NCBI RefSeq assembly: GCF_014217835.1 | Contig: NZ_CP055263.1 | Location: forward strand, 3,165,501 to 3,229,500 | Source: Metabacillus sp. KUDC1714 | GTDB lineage: Bacteria; Bacillota; Bacilli; Bacillales; Bacillaceae | Length of the DNA: 64,000 bases | Reading direction: 5' to 3' | Shown: positions 18,576-27,422 of the stretch, in pieces | Numbering within the stretch: position 1 is the first letter of the stretch | Layout: each line of letters begins with the position of its first letter | The notes under the pieces: model-generated | Told to the model about the DNA's origin: nothing | Seen by the model: only the letters and a program-made list of their open reading frames with translations | The model's database searches: none | Translations under genes and position numbers: made by a program

Positions 18576-19970
18576 ATGAGCATACAACACGCTAATGTCG
18601 TAGAACAAGTTCAATTGAATGAACAAAACCAAAAAGCTGGTTTGAAACTGTCGATCCAATATGCAATGGGTAACTTTGGTCTTAATCTTTTCTTTATGGT
18701 CATTGCTTCTTATTTACTTTATTTCTATACAGATGTGTTTGGCATTTCCGCAGCTGCGGCGGGTACATTATTTTTAGTTACTCGCTTAATTGATGCTGTT
18801 ACTGATGTCGCTGCGGGTGTAGTTGTTGATGCTACGGAAAGTAAGTGGGGGAAATTTAGACCATATATTTTATATGGTGCAGTTCCACTAGCTATATCAG
18901 GTGTATTGTGTTTCACTGTTCCTAATTTTAGTGATACAGGGATGCTTATCTATGCTTATGCTACTTATATTTTCTTCGGATTAATGTACACAATCGTCAA
19001 CATCCCTTATAGCTCGATGATGACTGTCATTTCACAGGATTATCAAGAAAGATCTACAATTTCTTCTATTAAAGTAGTTTTCGGAACTGTTTCGACATTA
19101 GTAGCCACAAGTGCAACATTACCGTTAGTTAAAATGTTTCCATCAGAAAAGACTGGTTTTTTAGTTGTTTCTGGGATGTTTGCGGTCATAGCAATTATTA
19201 CATTACTCATCACTTTTTTTGGAACGAAAGGAATAGAGAAAAGGGAACAGAAAAAAGAAAAAGTAAACAGTGAACAGTCTTCGTTTAAAACAAAGGTTAA
19301 AGTAGTAGGAACGAATGCTCCATTGTTAATTATTTTAATCTTCATTGTTACAAATACGATGTCTTTTACCATTCAAAATGGAGCAATGCTATTTTTCTTT
19401 AAATATAATTATGGAAATGTCGGGATGTTTGCGATTTATTCCTTAGTAACATTATCAATTACATCATTGTTTGTTGTCTTTAGTCCATTTTTTGTCAAGC
19501 TAATGGGAAAAAGAAATTTAGCTATTGTAAGTCAATTAATATCAGCAATCGGATTATTAGGGTTATATTTCTTCCATTCTAGTAATATGTCGATTTTCTT
19601 ATTTGGTGGAATTTTCTCAATTGGAATGGGATTATCAAGACCATTACTATGGGCAATGGTCCCTGACACTGTGGAGTACGGAGAATGGAAAACTGGTCTT
19701 AGAGCTGAAGGATTAATCTATTCTTCATTCATTTTCACACAAAAAGTTGGAATGGCGGTAGGTGGTGCTCTATCTGGAATTATTTTAGCTTCGACTGGAT
19801 ATGTTGCAAATGCAACTCAAACTCCAGAAGCGTTACATGGAATCTTGTTCTCAGTCACGATTGTACCAGTTATAGCTTCAGTGATTGGCATGATAGCTAT
19901 GGCCTTTCATAAATTAGACAGTGACAAATATGCTAGCATTGTTGCAGAGATTGCAGCAAGAAAATCCTAG
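18576..19970 (+). CDS. GPH-family sugar:cation symporter
   Basis: 464 residues, twelve membrane helices, of the glycoside-pentoside-hexuronide:cation symporter family (MelB/UidB/YicJ type). Motifs: YFYTDVFG near residue 50, RLIDAVTDVAAGVVVD, WGKFRPYILYGAVPLA, and YGEWKTGLRAEGL. No C-terminal EIIA domain is present, unlike LacS. ATG 18576 follows AAAGGAGG at ideal distance; a GTG at 18552 is discounted. It lies 26 bases before a sulfatase gene, so the imported substrate is probably a sulfated or uronic glycoside. Confidence 0.9.
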   Translation: MSIQHANVVEQVQLNEQNQKAGLKLSIQYAMGNFGLNLFFMVIASYLLYFYTDVFGISAAAAGTLFLVTRLIDAVTDVAAGVVVDATESKWGKFRPYILYGAVPLAISGVLCFTVPNFSDTGMLIYAYATYIFFGLMYTIVNIPYSSMMTVISQDYQERSTISSIKVVFGTVSTLVATSATLPLVKMFPSEKTGFLVVSGMFAVIAIITLLITFFGTKGIEKREQKKEKVNSEQSSFKTKVKVVGTNAPLLIILIFIVTNTMSFTIQNGAMLFFFKYNYGNVGMFAIYSLVTLSITSLFVVFSPFFVKLMGKRNLAIVSQLISAIGLLGLYFFHSSNMSIFLFGGIFSIGMGLSRPLLWAMVPDTVEYGEWKTGLRAEGLIYSSFIFTQKVGMAVGGALSGIILASTGYVANATQTPEALHGILFSVTIVPVIASVIGMIAMAFHKLDSDKYASIVAEIAARKS

Positions 19971-19996
19971 GGAAATACGAATTTAGGAGAGTTAAT

Positions 19997-21472
19997 ATGA
20001 AAAAACAACCGAACATTATTATTTTTAATCCTGACCAATGGAGAGGAGATGTCATGGGGCATCTAGGCAATCAAGCAGCAGTCACTCCTAATCTTGATTC
20101 ATTAGTAGAAACAGATGGAGTCTCTTTTGAAAATGCTTTTTGTCAAAATCCTGTTTGTACACCAAGTAGATGTTCTTTCATGAGTGGATGGTATCCACAT
20201 GTGAAAGGAAACAGGACGATTTTCCATATGATGCAACAAGAAGATCCAGTACTATTACGTACGCTTAAACAAAAAGGATATCACGTATGGTGGGGCGGCA
20301 AAAATGATTTAATTTCAAACGACGCAGATTTTTCAGAATATTGCGATGAGAAATACGAACCTGAACAAGGAATGAAAATGACATCAGCGAAGCTTAATGA
20401 TGATTGGCGTGGAGATTCAGGATCTCCTGACTATTATTCTTTTTATGGTGGTAAGCTAGAAGCGGGGCATGGATTACAAGGCTTTGCAGATTATGATTGG
20501 GGATACATTCATGGTGCTATAGAACGTATCAAAAATGCTCCAAAAGATAAACCGTTATGTATTTATCTTCCCTTAATGTATCCACATCCTCCATACGTAG
20601 TTGAGGAGCCATGGTTTAGTATGATAGATCGCGAAAAGCTTCCTGATAGAGTAAAACCACCTGAAAACTTTGAAGGTAAGCCAAGCATGCTAAAAGGAAT
20701 TGCAGATATACAAAATATGGAGTCATGGTCAGAAGAACAATGGGATGAACTTAGGGCCACATATTATGGAATGTGCGCACGAGTAGACCATCAATTTGGA
20801 ATGATTATGGACGCTCTAAAGGATGCTGGTTTATACGATGATACAGCAGTGTTTTTCTTCTCGGATCATGGAGATTATACTGGTGATTTTAATATCGTAG
20901 AAAAAAACCAAAATACATTCGAGGATAGTTTAGCGGGAGTACCATTTGTCGTAAAACTACCTTCAACATATGAGGTAAAATCCGGTGTTAGGGATGCACT
21001 AGTAGAACTAATTGACCTTCCTGCAACAATAGAGGATCTTTTGGATATTGAACCAGAACACACCCATTTTGGAAAGTCACTTCTTCCTATTATCGCTGGT
21101 AAAGTAAATGAACATCGTGATGCTGTATTCTGTCAAGGTGGAAGATTACATGGAGAGACCCATTGTATGGAATTAGAAGCCACCGATCAACAACAACCTG
21201 GGGCATTATACTATCCAAGATTGAAAATGCAACGTAGTGAAGGACCAGAACATACGAAAGCAATTATGATTAGAACAAAAGACTATAAGTATGTAAAACG
21301 ATTATATGAAGAAGATGAATTCTATGATTTAAAAGAAGATCCAAATGAAGTGTATAATCGTATTAATGATCCTAAATACTCGGAGATTTTATCAAAACTA
21401 AAAGAACGGTTGTTAACTTTTTATGTAGAAACATCTGATGTTGTTCGTCATAAACCAGATGCTAGGTTTTAG
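19997..21472 (+). CDS. Type I sulfatase, cytoplasmic, Cys-type
   Basis: 491 residues of the alkaline phosphatase/sulfatase superfamily (S1). The formylglycine motif is C-T-P-S-R (Cys54), and metal ligands lie in NPDQWRGD near the N-terminus and FFSDHGDYTGD (about 290). There is no signal peptide, so it acts on imported sulfate esters and releases sulfate in the cytoplasm. Cys must be converted to formylglycine by a maturase (FGE or anSME); none is encoded in the window. It shares a transcript with the GPH symporter. The exact substrate is not readable from sequence. Confidence 0.92.
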   Translation: MKKQPNIIIFNPDQWRGDVMGHLGNQAAVTPNLDSLVETDGVSFENAFCQNPVCTPSRCSFMSGWYPHVKGNRTIFHMMQQEDPVLLRTLKQKGYHVWWGGKNDLISNDADFSEYCDEKYEPEQGMKMTSAKLNDDWRGDSGSPDYYSFYGGKLEAGHGLQGFADYDWGYIHGAIERIKNAPKDKPLCIYLPLMYPHPPYVVEEPWFSMIDREKLPDRVKPPENFEGKPSMLKGIADIQNMESWSEEQWDELRATYYGMCARVDHQFGMIMDALKDAGLYDDTAVFFFSDHGDYTGDFNIVEKNQNTFEDSLAGVPFVVKLPSTYEVKSGVRDALVELIDLPATIEDLLDIEPEHTHFGKSLLPIIAGKVNEHRDAVFCQGGRLHGETHCMELEATDQQQPGALYYPRLKMQRSEGPEHTKAIMIRTKDYKYVKRLYEEDEFYDLKEDPNEVYNRINDPKYSEILSKLKERLLTFYVETSDVVRHKPDARF

Positions 21473-21534
21473 AACCTTCTAATAGCTTGGAATAGGATTA
21501 AATCACCAGTTGCAATCCGGTTTTAAAAAAACAT

Positions 21535-21564
21535 GTTGAAAATTAAATCAAATTAGCTTATGAT
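21535..21564 (+). promoter_or_regulatory. Promoter of the EIIA-licT unit
   Basis: TTGAAA (21535-21540) and TATGAT (21559-21564) with an 18-base spacer resemble a sigma-A promoter. Transcription would begin just before the RAT element. Confidence 0.55.
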
Positions 21565-21588
21565 GAATTTATCACAAATTAAATATTC

Positions 21589-21619
21589 AGGTTTGTTACT
21601 GTTTAATCAGGCAAGGCCT
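21589..21619 (+). promoter_or_regulatory. Ribonucleic antiterminator (RAT), copy 1
   Basis: The sequence GGTTTGTTACTG...CAGGCAAGGCCT matches the conserved RAT hairpin bound by LicT/SacY proteins. It overlaps the left arm of the terminator that follows, as in B. subtilis sacPA, bglP and licS leaders. Confidence 0.9.
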
Positions 21620-21657
21620 AAAGCTGCGTAATAATTACGTTAGTTTTAGGCCTTTTT
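21613..21657 (+). terminator. Conditional leader terminator before EIIA gene
   Basis: AAGGCCTAAA (21613-21622) pairs with TTTAGGCCTT (21645-21654), followed by T. Its left arm overlaps the RAT, so LicT binding prevents termination. Confidence 0.9.
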
Positions 21658-21678
21658 TATTTAGAAAGGAAGAGAAAC

Positions 21679-22170
21679 ATGCTTGGTAAATTAATCGGTA
21701 AAAAAGGTATAGAGGAAGTTTTTGTTTCCCCAATTCAAGGGGAAATTATAAAAATTGAGGATTCATCAGATGAAGTTTTTGCTACAAAAATGCTTGGGGA
21801 CGGTATTGCGATAATACCTACTGAAGGGAAAGTAGTTTCACCTGTCGAAGGAAAAATTACTCAAATCTTCCCAACAAAGCATGCAATCGGTATAGAAACA
21901 ACTAATGATTTGGAAATACTAATTCATATAGGGCTAGATACTGTTTTTATGCAAGGAGAAGGATTTACAGCTCATATAGAGGTTAATGACGTCGTAAAAC
22001 CTGGTGATCTCTTAATGACATTTGATTTAGAATTGGTTAAAGAGAAAGCTACTAGTATAATCACACCAATGGTTGTTGTAAATAGTGATAAAGTGAAGAA
22101 ATTAGATAAATTTTATAATGAATCGGCAATTTCAGGAAAAACGAATGTTTTGATAGCAAAGATAAAGTAG
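21679..22170 (+). CDS. PTS glucose-family EIIA protein
   Basis: 163 residues, a free-standing PTS_EIIA_1 (Crr-like) domain. Active-site histidines are His68 (TKHAIG) and His83 (ILIHIGLDTV), the latter taking phosphate from HPr. Other features are SPIQGEI near residue 17 and MLGDGIAIIPTEG. It supplies phosphate to the EIIBC protein encoded at 23168, which lacks an A domain. The gene lies under RAT/terminator control with the antiterminator gene 38 bases downstream. Confidence 0.93.
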   Translation: MLGKLIGKKGIEEVFVSPIQGEIIKIEDSSDEVFATKMLGDGIAIIPTEGKVVSPVEGKITQIFPTKHAIGIETTNDLEILIHIGLDTVFMQGEGFTAHIEVNDVVKPGDLLMTFDLELVKEKATSIITPMVVVNSDKVKKLDKFYNESAISGKTNVLIAKIK

Positions 22171-22208
22171 CAGGATGAATTTATTAAGTAAGGAAAGGAT
22201 GGGCGATA

Positions 22209-23045
22209 TTGCGAATCAATAAAATCCTTAATATAAACTCCATAGTCATTAAAGAAGATGGTGTTGAAAAGATCGTCATGGGATCTGGTATAGCATTTCA
22301 AAAAAGTAAAAATGATCTTGTGGACCAAAGTAAAATTGAAAAAATATTTATCCTAAAGGAAGAAAATAAGAAATTTCAAGAACTATTACAATCTGTTCCT
22401 GAAAGTCACATCACCTTAGCAGAAGATATTATTTCTTATGCAGAGGAAAAGTTAGAAATAAAATTAAATGATCATATTCATATAGCATTAACAGATCATT
22501 TGTCTTTTGCTCTTGAGAGAGAAAAGAAAGGAATTCCAATTAGGAATAGATTAGTGAATGAAATCAAAAATCTCTATCATCAAGAGTATGAAATTGCTAT
22601 TTGGGGTATCGAGCATGTGAAAAATGAATTAGGAATCTCTCTTCCAATAGATGAAGCTGCATTCATAGCACTTCATATTCATACTGCAAAAATGAATCTA
22701 ACGAATATAGGATCATCTATTAAAAAGACAATGATTATCCAAGATATGATTGATATTATTTCAAGTCATTTAAGTATTGATATAGATAGGGAGAGTATGG
22801 ACTATCAGCGCCTATTAACACATTTACATTTTGCATTAGCTAGGCTAGAAGACAACAAACCCTTTCATGATATGGATAAAGATATGTTAGATGTCATTAA
22901 GACAAAATATAGTGAAAGTTTTGAATGCGCTTTATCAGTAGAGAGTTTCCTAAATGCAGAGCATAGTATGAGCTTCCCTGAATCAGAAATTGGATATATT
23001 ACGTTACACATCCAAAGAATATATGACAAGAACTATCAGCATTAA
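22209..23045 (+). CDS. LicT/BglG-type transcriptional antiterminator
   Basis: 278 residues: an RNA-binding CAT domain (about 1-55; INKILNINSIVIKEDGVEKI, then MGSGIAFQ), PRD1 (about 65-170; His in LTDHLSFALEREKKG) and PRD2 (about 175-275; LTHLHFALARLED). The start is TTG at 22209, required to complete the CAT domain, preceded by AGGAAAGG. The PRD histidines are phosphorylated by HPr and the cognate EII, so activity responds to substrate uptake. Target RATs occur before the EIIA gene (21589) and before the EIIBC gene (23065). Confidence 0.94.
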   Translation: MRINKILNINSIVIKEDGVEKIVMGSGIAFQKSKNDLVDQSKIEKIFILKEENKKFQELLQSVPESHITLAEDIISYAEEKLEIKLNDHIHIALTDHLSFALEREKKGIPIRNRLVNEIKNLYHQEYEIAIWGIEHVKNELGISLPIDEAAFIALHIHTAKMNLTNIGSSIKKTMIIQDMIDIISSHLSIDIDRESMDYQRLLTHLHFALARLEDNKPFHDMDKDMLDVIKTKYSESFECALSVESFLNAEHSMSFPESEIGYITLHIQRIYDKNYQH

Positions 23046-23064
23046 CAAAAAAACAATTAAATAC

Positions 23065-23095
23065 AGGATTGTTACTGTTAAATCAGGCAAGGCCT
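23065..23095 (+). promoter_or_regulatory. Ribonucleic antiterminator (RAT), copy 2
   Basis: AGGATTGTTACTG...CAGGCAAGGCCT, nearly identical to copy 1 at 21589. It gives LicT a second control point before the EIIBC gene. Confidence 0.9.
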
Positions 23096-23140
23096 AAAAC
23101 GGATAAAGGAAAACTATTTCTTGTCGTTTTAGGCTTTTTC
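23092..23140 (+). terminator. Conditional leader terminator before EIIBC gene
   Basis: GCCTAAAACG (23092-23101) pairs with CGTTTTAGGC (23125-23134), followed by T. The left arm overlaps the RAT. Confidence 0.88.
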
Positions 23141-23167
23141 TTTTTAAAAGTAAGGAGTGATAAATAA

Positions 23168-25003
23168 ATGAATGCCATTCAAATATCTGATGAAATTGTG
23201 AAGAAAATGGGTGGGAAGGAAAACATTGAAGAAATATTACTATGTGCTTCAAGAATTCGATTAAAAGCGAATGACTTGAGCATCGTTCATTTGGATGAAT
23301 TAAAAAAGATAGAGAAGATTTATGGAGCGATCATTCGCTCTGAGTGGATTGAATTAATTCTTGGTAAAGATGTGTCTATGCAGGTTCATAAAGAATTAAA
23401 CCTTGCAATAGATACTTCAAATAATAATAAAGAAAAAGAAAGGGGAAAAGGTATGTTTAATCATATGTTTAGTAAATTTCAAAAGTTTGGGAAAGCCATC
23501 ATGTTACCAATTGCTGTGCTTCCTGCAGCAGGTCTTCTTCTAGGGATTGGAGGGGCATTTTCAAATCCCAATACAATTGCTATGTATCCATTTTTAGATC
23601 TAGTATGGTTACAAGCAATCTTTACGATAATGAGTTCAGCAGGACAAGTGATTTTTTCAAACTTACCAATAATATTTGCAATAGGAATTGCGGTTGGATT
23701 AGCTAAGACTGACAAAGGCGTAGCCGGTCTAGCTGCACTTTTATCCTATCTCGTTATGAATGCTACTTTAAATGCTGTATTAAAGATATCCGGAAAAATA
23801 GCAGAAACGAATTTAGGTGATGCTGGACAAGCAATGATTTTAGGAATACAAACACTACAAACAGGAGTATTCGGAGGAGTATTATCAGGTCTATTGACTT
23901 ACACTTTACACAAAAAATTCGGTAAGGTTCAGTTACCACAATTTTTAGGGTTTTTCAGTGGATCACGTTTTATTCCGATCATTACGTCTGTTATTTCAGT
24001 GCTTTTAGGGATTGCATTGTTTTATATTTGGCCTCCAATCCAAACAGGTATTGCAGGTTTAGGTGATTTAGTTGATAAAACAGGTTACTTTGGGTCATTT
24101 ATTTTTGGATTTATTCTTAAGTTATTAGGACCACTTGGTTTACACCATATTTTCTATTTACCATTCTGGCAAACAGGTCTTGGAGGAACATTAACAGTTG
24201 ATGGTAATGTGATTCAAGGAGCTCAGAACATTTTCTTTGAGCAACTTGGTGATCCAAATGTAGAACAGTTCGATACAGTTGTAGCAAGGTTTATGGGCGG
24301 AAAATATTTAACAATGATGTTTGGATTAATGGGTGCTGCACTAGCAATGTATCATACAGCAAAGCCTGAAAATAAAAAGAAAGTGGGCGGTCTTCTTTTC
24401 ACAGCTGCATTAACTTCTTTCTTAACAGGTATTACAGAACCTCTAGAATTTTTATTCTTATTTATTGCACCAACTTTATTTGTCATCCATGCAGCATTCT
24501 GGGGACTGGCTTACATGACAGCTCATATTTTTAACTTAACAATTGGAATGACCTTTTCAGCTGGATTAATTGATTTCACATTGTTTGGAATTCTACAGGG
24601 TAATGATAAAACAAATTGGATATTAGTACCGGTTATCGGGTTGGTTTTCTTTGTTCTATATTATGTGATTTTTAGAACATTAATAGTGAAGTTTAATTAT
24701 AAAACACCAGGTCGTGAAGATGAAATAGAAGAAGCTTCAGTAGATATTAATGGTAACGAAAGAGGGGTTTCAATTCTTTCTGCTCTAGGTGGAAAAGCAA
24801 ATGTTAGTGAAGTTGATAACTGTGCTACTCGTTTACGTGTTACGGTAAATAATGCTGAGATGGTATCTGAGAATGACCTTAAGAAAACAGGCGCAAAAGG
24901 TGTAGTCATTAGAGGGAACGGTGTACAAGTCATTTATGGTCCACATGTTTCGATAATAAAAACTGAGATTGAGGAAATTATGGAGACTACCTCTGCTTCT
25001 TAA
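23168..25003 (+). CDS. PTS sugar EIIBC permease with two EIIB-like domains
   Basis: 611 residues. Residues 1-85 resemble an EIIB domain with an altered phosphocysteine motif (C26-A-S-R-I-R). Residues about 96-505 are a glucose-family EIIC (FGKAIMLPIAVLPAAGLLLG; GITEPLEFLFLF). Residues about 530-611 are a canonical EIIB (C552-A-T-R-L-R). The usual order is one B only. A strong AAAGGGG lies six to eight bases before ATG 23453 (residue 96), so a shorter CB protein could also be made, and the N-terminal domain looks added by fusion. EIIA comes from 21679. The sugar is unknown; GlcNAc, glucose and maltose permeases share this fold. Confidence 0.92.
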   Translation: MNAIQISDEIVKKMGGKENIEEILLCASRIRLKANDLSIVHLDELKKIEKIYGAIIRSEWIELILGKDVSMQVHKELNLAIDTSNNNKEKERGKGMFNHMFSKFQKFGKAIMLPIAVLPAAGLLLGIGGAFSNPNTIAMYPFLDLVWLQAIFTIMSSAGQVIFSNLPIIFAIGIAVGLAKTDKGVAGLAALLSYLVMNATLNAVLKISGKIAETNLGDAGQAMILGIQTLQTGVFGGVLSGLLTYTLHKKFGKVQLPQFLGFFSGSRFIPIITSVISVLLGIALFYIWPPIQTGIAGLGDLVDKTGYFGSFIFGFILKLLGPLGLHHIFYLPFWQTGLGGTLTVDGNVIQGAQNIFFEQLGDPNVEQFDTVVARFMGGKYLTMMFGLMGAALAMYHTAKPENKKKVGGLLFTAALTSFLTGITEPLEFLFLFIAPTLFVIHAAFWGLAYMTAHIFNLTIGMTFSAGLIDFTLFGILQGNDKTNWILVPVIGLVFFVLYYVIFRTLIVKFNYKTPGREDEIEEASVDINGNERGVSILSALGGKANVSEVDNCATRLRVTVNNAEMVSENDLKKTGAKGVVIRGNGVQVIYGPHVSIIKTEIEEIMETTSAS

Positions 25004-25098
25004 AATTTGTCAAAAGGGCTGCTCTTGAAATAAATGAACAAATAGACAGCCTGTCTTTTTTGAAATGATAAATAGATTTTGATAGGATGGTGTATAAA

Positions 25099-26433
25099 AT
25101 GAAAAAACCAAATATATTATTTTTAATATCACATGATACAGGGAGATACCTTGGCTGCTATGACAGACCAGTAAAATCGCCAGAAATTGATCGTTTAGCT
25201 TCATCAGGAGTACGCTTTGATCAAGCATTTTGCCCAACTCCAACATGTAGTCCGAGTAGGGGGAGTATTCTGACAGGTCTTTATCCACATAATAATGGGT
25301 TAATTGGCCTGGCACATTATGAGTTTGGTATTAACGAAAATGTTTCTACATTACCAATGGCACTCCAACAAAGTGGATATGAGACAACCCTTATTGGATT
25401 TAGCCATGAAACAATCGGACATACTGAAAGAGGCACATATAGTTCAAATACCAAATTAGGATATCAACGATATGAAAAAATCGAAGGCTCGAGAGCACCA
25501 CAAGTTGCAGATAAATCAATCGAGTATTTAAAGGAAAAGAGTAAGGATTCTAGTAAACCATTTTTTGCGAATATTGGTTTTTGGGAAACACATCGTACAT
25601 TTGATGAGTATGAACCATTTGCTGATGAAATAGAGGAAGTGACTGTTCCAGAGTATCTCCCTGATACCGAAAAGGTTCGAAAAGAAATTGCCATGATGAA
25701 TGGATCAGTCAAAGTTTTGGACGAAGCAATCGGACGGATCATAAACACCCTTAAAGAAACAGGATTAGATGAGAATACGATTCTTATTTATACAACTGAC
25801 CATGGTATTGCATTCCCTAGAGCAAAAGGGACGATGAAAGAGGCAGGATTAGAAACAGCGCTTATTTTCTATAGTCCGAAGCTATTTGGTGAAAACGTCA
25901 CAACCAATGAACTTATATGTAACATTGATTTAATGCCAACCATTTTAGATTTAGCAGGCTTACCTATTCCTGAAAACTTAGACGGTAAGAGCTTTGCACC
26001 ATTTTTGTTAAAAGAGACGGAAGCAACAGAACGTAATGAATTCTTTTTTGAATTAACCTGGCATGATAACTATCATCCGATGAGGGGAGTTCGTACAAAA
26101 AAATATAAATATGTTAGAAATTTTGAAGATGGTCCTGAAATTTATTTACCAATGGACATTCATAAAAGTCCTTCTGGTGAAGAGGTCCGTCAAAAATTCT
26201 ATGTTCCAAATGCCAAAGAAGAGCTTTATGATTTGGAGAAAGATCCGTTAGAAGAAACGAATCTTATTGAAAATCCACATTATGCTTCGATTGTTGAAGA
26301 GCTTCGAGCTAAGGTTAATCATTGGATGGAAAAAACAAATGATCCTCTACTTAATGGTCGAGTACCTGGTGTAGCTTCTAAAAGCTGGGCTCTAGAAGCT
26401 GAAAAGGGAAATGCCTATATAGGTAGAAGGTAA
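25099..26433 (+). CDS. Type I sulfatase, second, cytoplasmic, Cys-type
   Basis: 444 residues from ATG 25099 (AGGATGG eight bases upstream; ATG 25087 is also in frame). The formylglycine motif is C-S-P-S-R (Cys50) and metal-site motifs are SHDTGRYLGCY and YTTDHGIAFPRAK. This general pattern is close to N-sulfoglucosamine sulfohydrolase-like (SGSH) sulfatases, though the substrate is not proven. There is no signal peptide. It follows the PTS gene by 95 bases and ends the island. A maturase is needed and not encoded in the window. Confidence 0.92.
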   Translation: MKKPNILFLISHDTGRYLGCYDRPVKSPEIDRLASSGVRFDQAFCPTPTCSPSRGSILTGLYPHNNGLIGLAHYEFGINENVSTLPMALQQSGYETTLIGFSHETIGHTERGTYSSNTKLGYQRYEKIEGSRAPQVADKSIEYLKEKSKDSSKPFFANIGFWETHRTFDEYEPFADEIEEVTVPEYLPDTEKVRKEIAMMNGSVKVLDEAIGRIINTLKETGLDENTILIYTTDHGIAFPRAKGTMKEAGLETALIFYSPKLFGENVTTNELICNIDLMPTILDLAGLPIPENLDGKSFAPFLLKETEATERNEFFFELTWHDNYHPMRGVRTKKYKYVRNFEDGPEIYLPMDIHKSPSGEEVRQKFYVPNAKEELYDLEKDPLEETNLIENPHYASIVEELRAKVNHWMEKTNDPLLNGRVPGVASKSWALEAEKGNAYIGRR

Positions 26434-26499
26434 AGTTAGAGCTTATTACAAAGTAGATGAACCGCTCGATTAATAATGACAATCGAATGTCTAATACAA

Positions 26500-26540
26500 A
26501 GGGGGTACCGAAAATATAGCTTTCGGTACCCTCTTTTTTA
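26500..26540 (+). terminator. Terminator at the end of the sulfatase/PTS unit
   Basis: GGGGTACCGAAA (26502-26513) pairs with TTTCGGTACCCT (26521-26532), followed by six T. Confidence 0.88.
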
Positions 26541-26604
26541 TATAGGAAAAGCCAGCATAGAGAAAAAACTATTATAAAAACCCCCTGCAATGGAGGCAGA
26601 TACA

Positions 26605-26929
26605 ATATTTCAAATCTATTGACCCTTTTAAAAATTGGTCCAGTTCCTTTCGATGGAGGGTATGCCCATGATCCCTGTCATTGAGATGGAGGTTATCGAT
26701 AAAGGTTGGATGACGACTCAACAGCATTACGTCCAATTATTACAGGCCTTATTGGTTATGCAGCGATTAAATTTGCAATCAGCAATCACCTATTAGATTC
26801 TTTTTCTGGGTATTCAGGTAGCTTATTAGCTATATTCGCATTGTCTCTATTTTCTTTAATAAAGCTTAGGATTCATCCTGCATTAGTTATAGTGATGTCA
26901 GGTGTTTTGGGAGCTGCGATTTATTCATA
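26605..26929 (+). pseudogene. Scrambled chrA1/chrA2 remnant
   Basis: The first ~60 bases match the start of chrA1 (near 15603-15662). The sequence then joins into chrA2 at the segment equal to 16277-16333, and finally jumps to the chrA2 end (16546-16747), which is about 95% identical. Two internal deletions and lost starts make it non-functional. A 74-codon frame from 26706 is only the surviving tail. It marks the far edge of the sulfatase island. Confidence 0.85.
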
Positions 26930-27081
26930 ATAAAGAATATAGCTAGTTTGAGTTAGTTGTGAAGAAAAAGTAAGAACGTAATTTAAAATAAGATAACGAA
27001 TAAGTTGACAAGGATTTTATTATTTAGTGAAGCAAAAAGTCTCTTTTAATTCAACAATCGAGCAATTATATGTAGTATACC

Positions 27082-27128
27082 AGTGCGTAGTATTTAACGT
27101 TAATAGCGTTAAATACTACGCACTTTTT
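27082..27128 (+). terminator. 18 bp perfect-stem terminator
   Basis: AGTGCGTAGTATTTAACG (27082-27099) pairs with its complement at 27107-27124, followed by T. No gene directly precedes it except the chrA remnant. Confidence 0.8.
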
Positions 27129-27231
27129 GTTTCTTTATTTACAACATATATTTAGTAGATAAATATAATAAACATCGTTTTCATAGAAAGAGTACAAAAA
27201 TACATCACTATTGTATTTGGAGGTGATGTTA

Positions 27232-27330
27232 ATGAAAGTGCAAGAGGTTTTAATTAGTGACAGAAAGAGATATCTGCTTATTGATGGAGACCGAAAAACG
27301 CTAAAAGCTATTCAAAAAAAAATTAAATAA
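27232..27330 (+). CDS. 32-residue protein resembling a tyrosine recombinase N-terminus
   Basis: ATG follows TGGAGGTGATG, an excellent ribosome binding site. The peptide begins MKVQEVLISDRKRYLLIDGD, which resembles the first ~20 residues of Bacillus/transposon tyrosine recombinases (typically MKVQEV...RYLLID..G). It then runs into an unrelated Lys-rich tail and stops. Either it is a translated remnant of an integrase or a small protein that keeps its start by chance. Confidence in expression is modest. Confidence 0.45.
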   Translation: MKVQEVLISDRKRYLLIDGDRKTLKAIQKKIK

Positions 27331-27422
27331 CCTTCTTATACGTAACCTGTATGGAAAAAGGCAATCCACAAAGAATGGATTTCTCTTTTTATCGTATAGG
27401 AAATTAAAATTCTTGAACTGTG

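Noticed and set aside
26706..26930. Separate 74-residue chrA-like gene
   Set aside because: It is only the surviving end of a chrA2 copy, without start signals, within a larger scrambled remnant.
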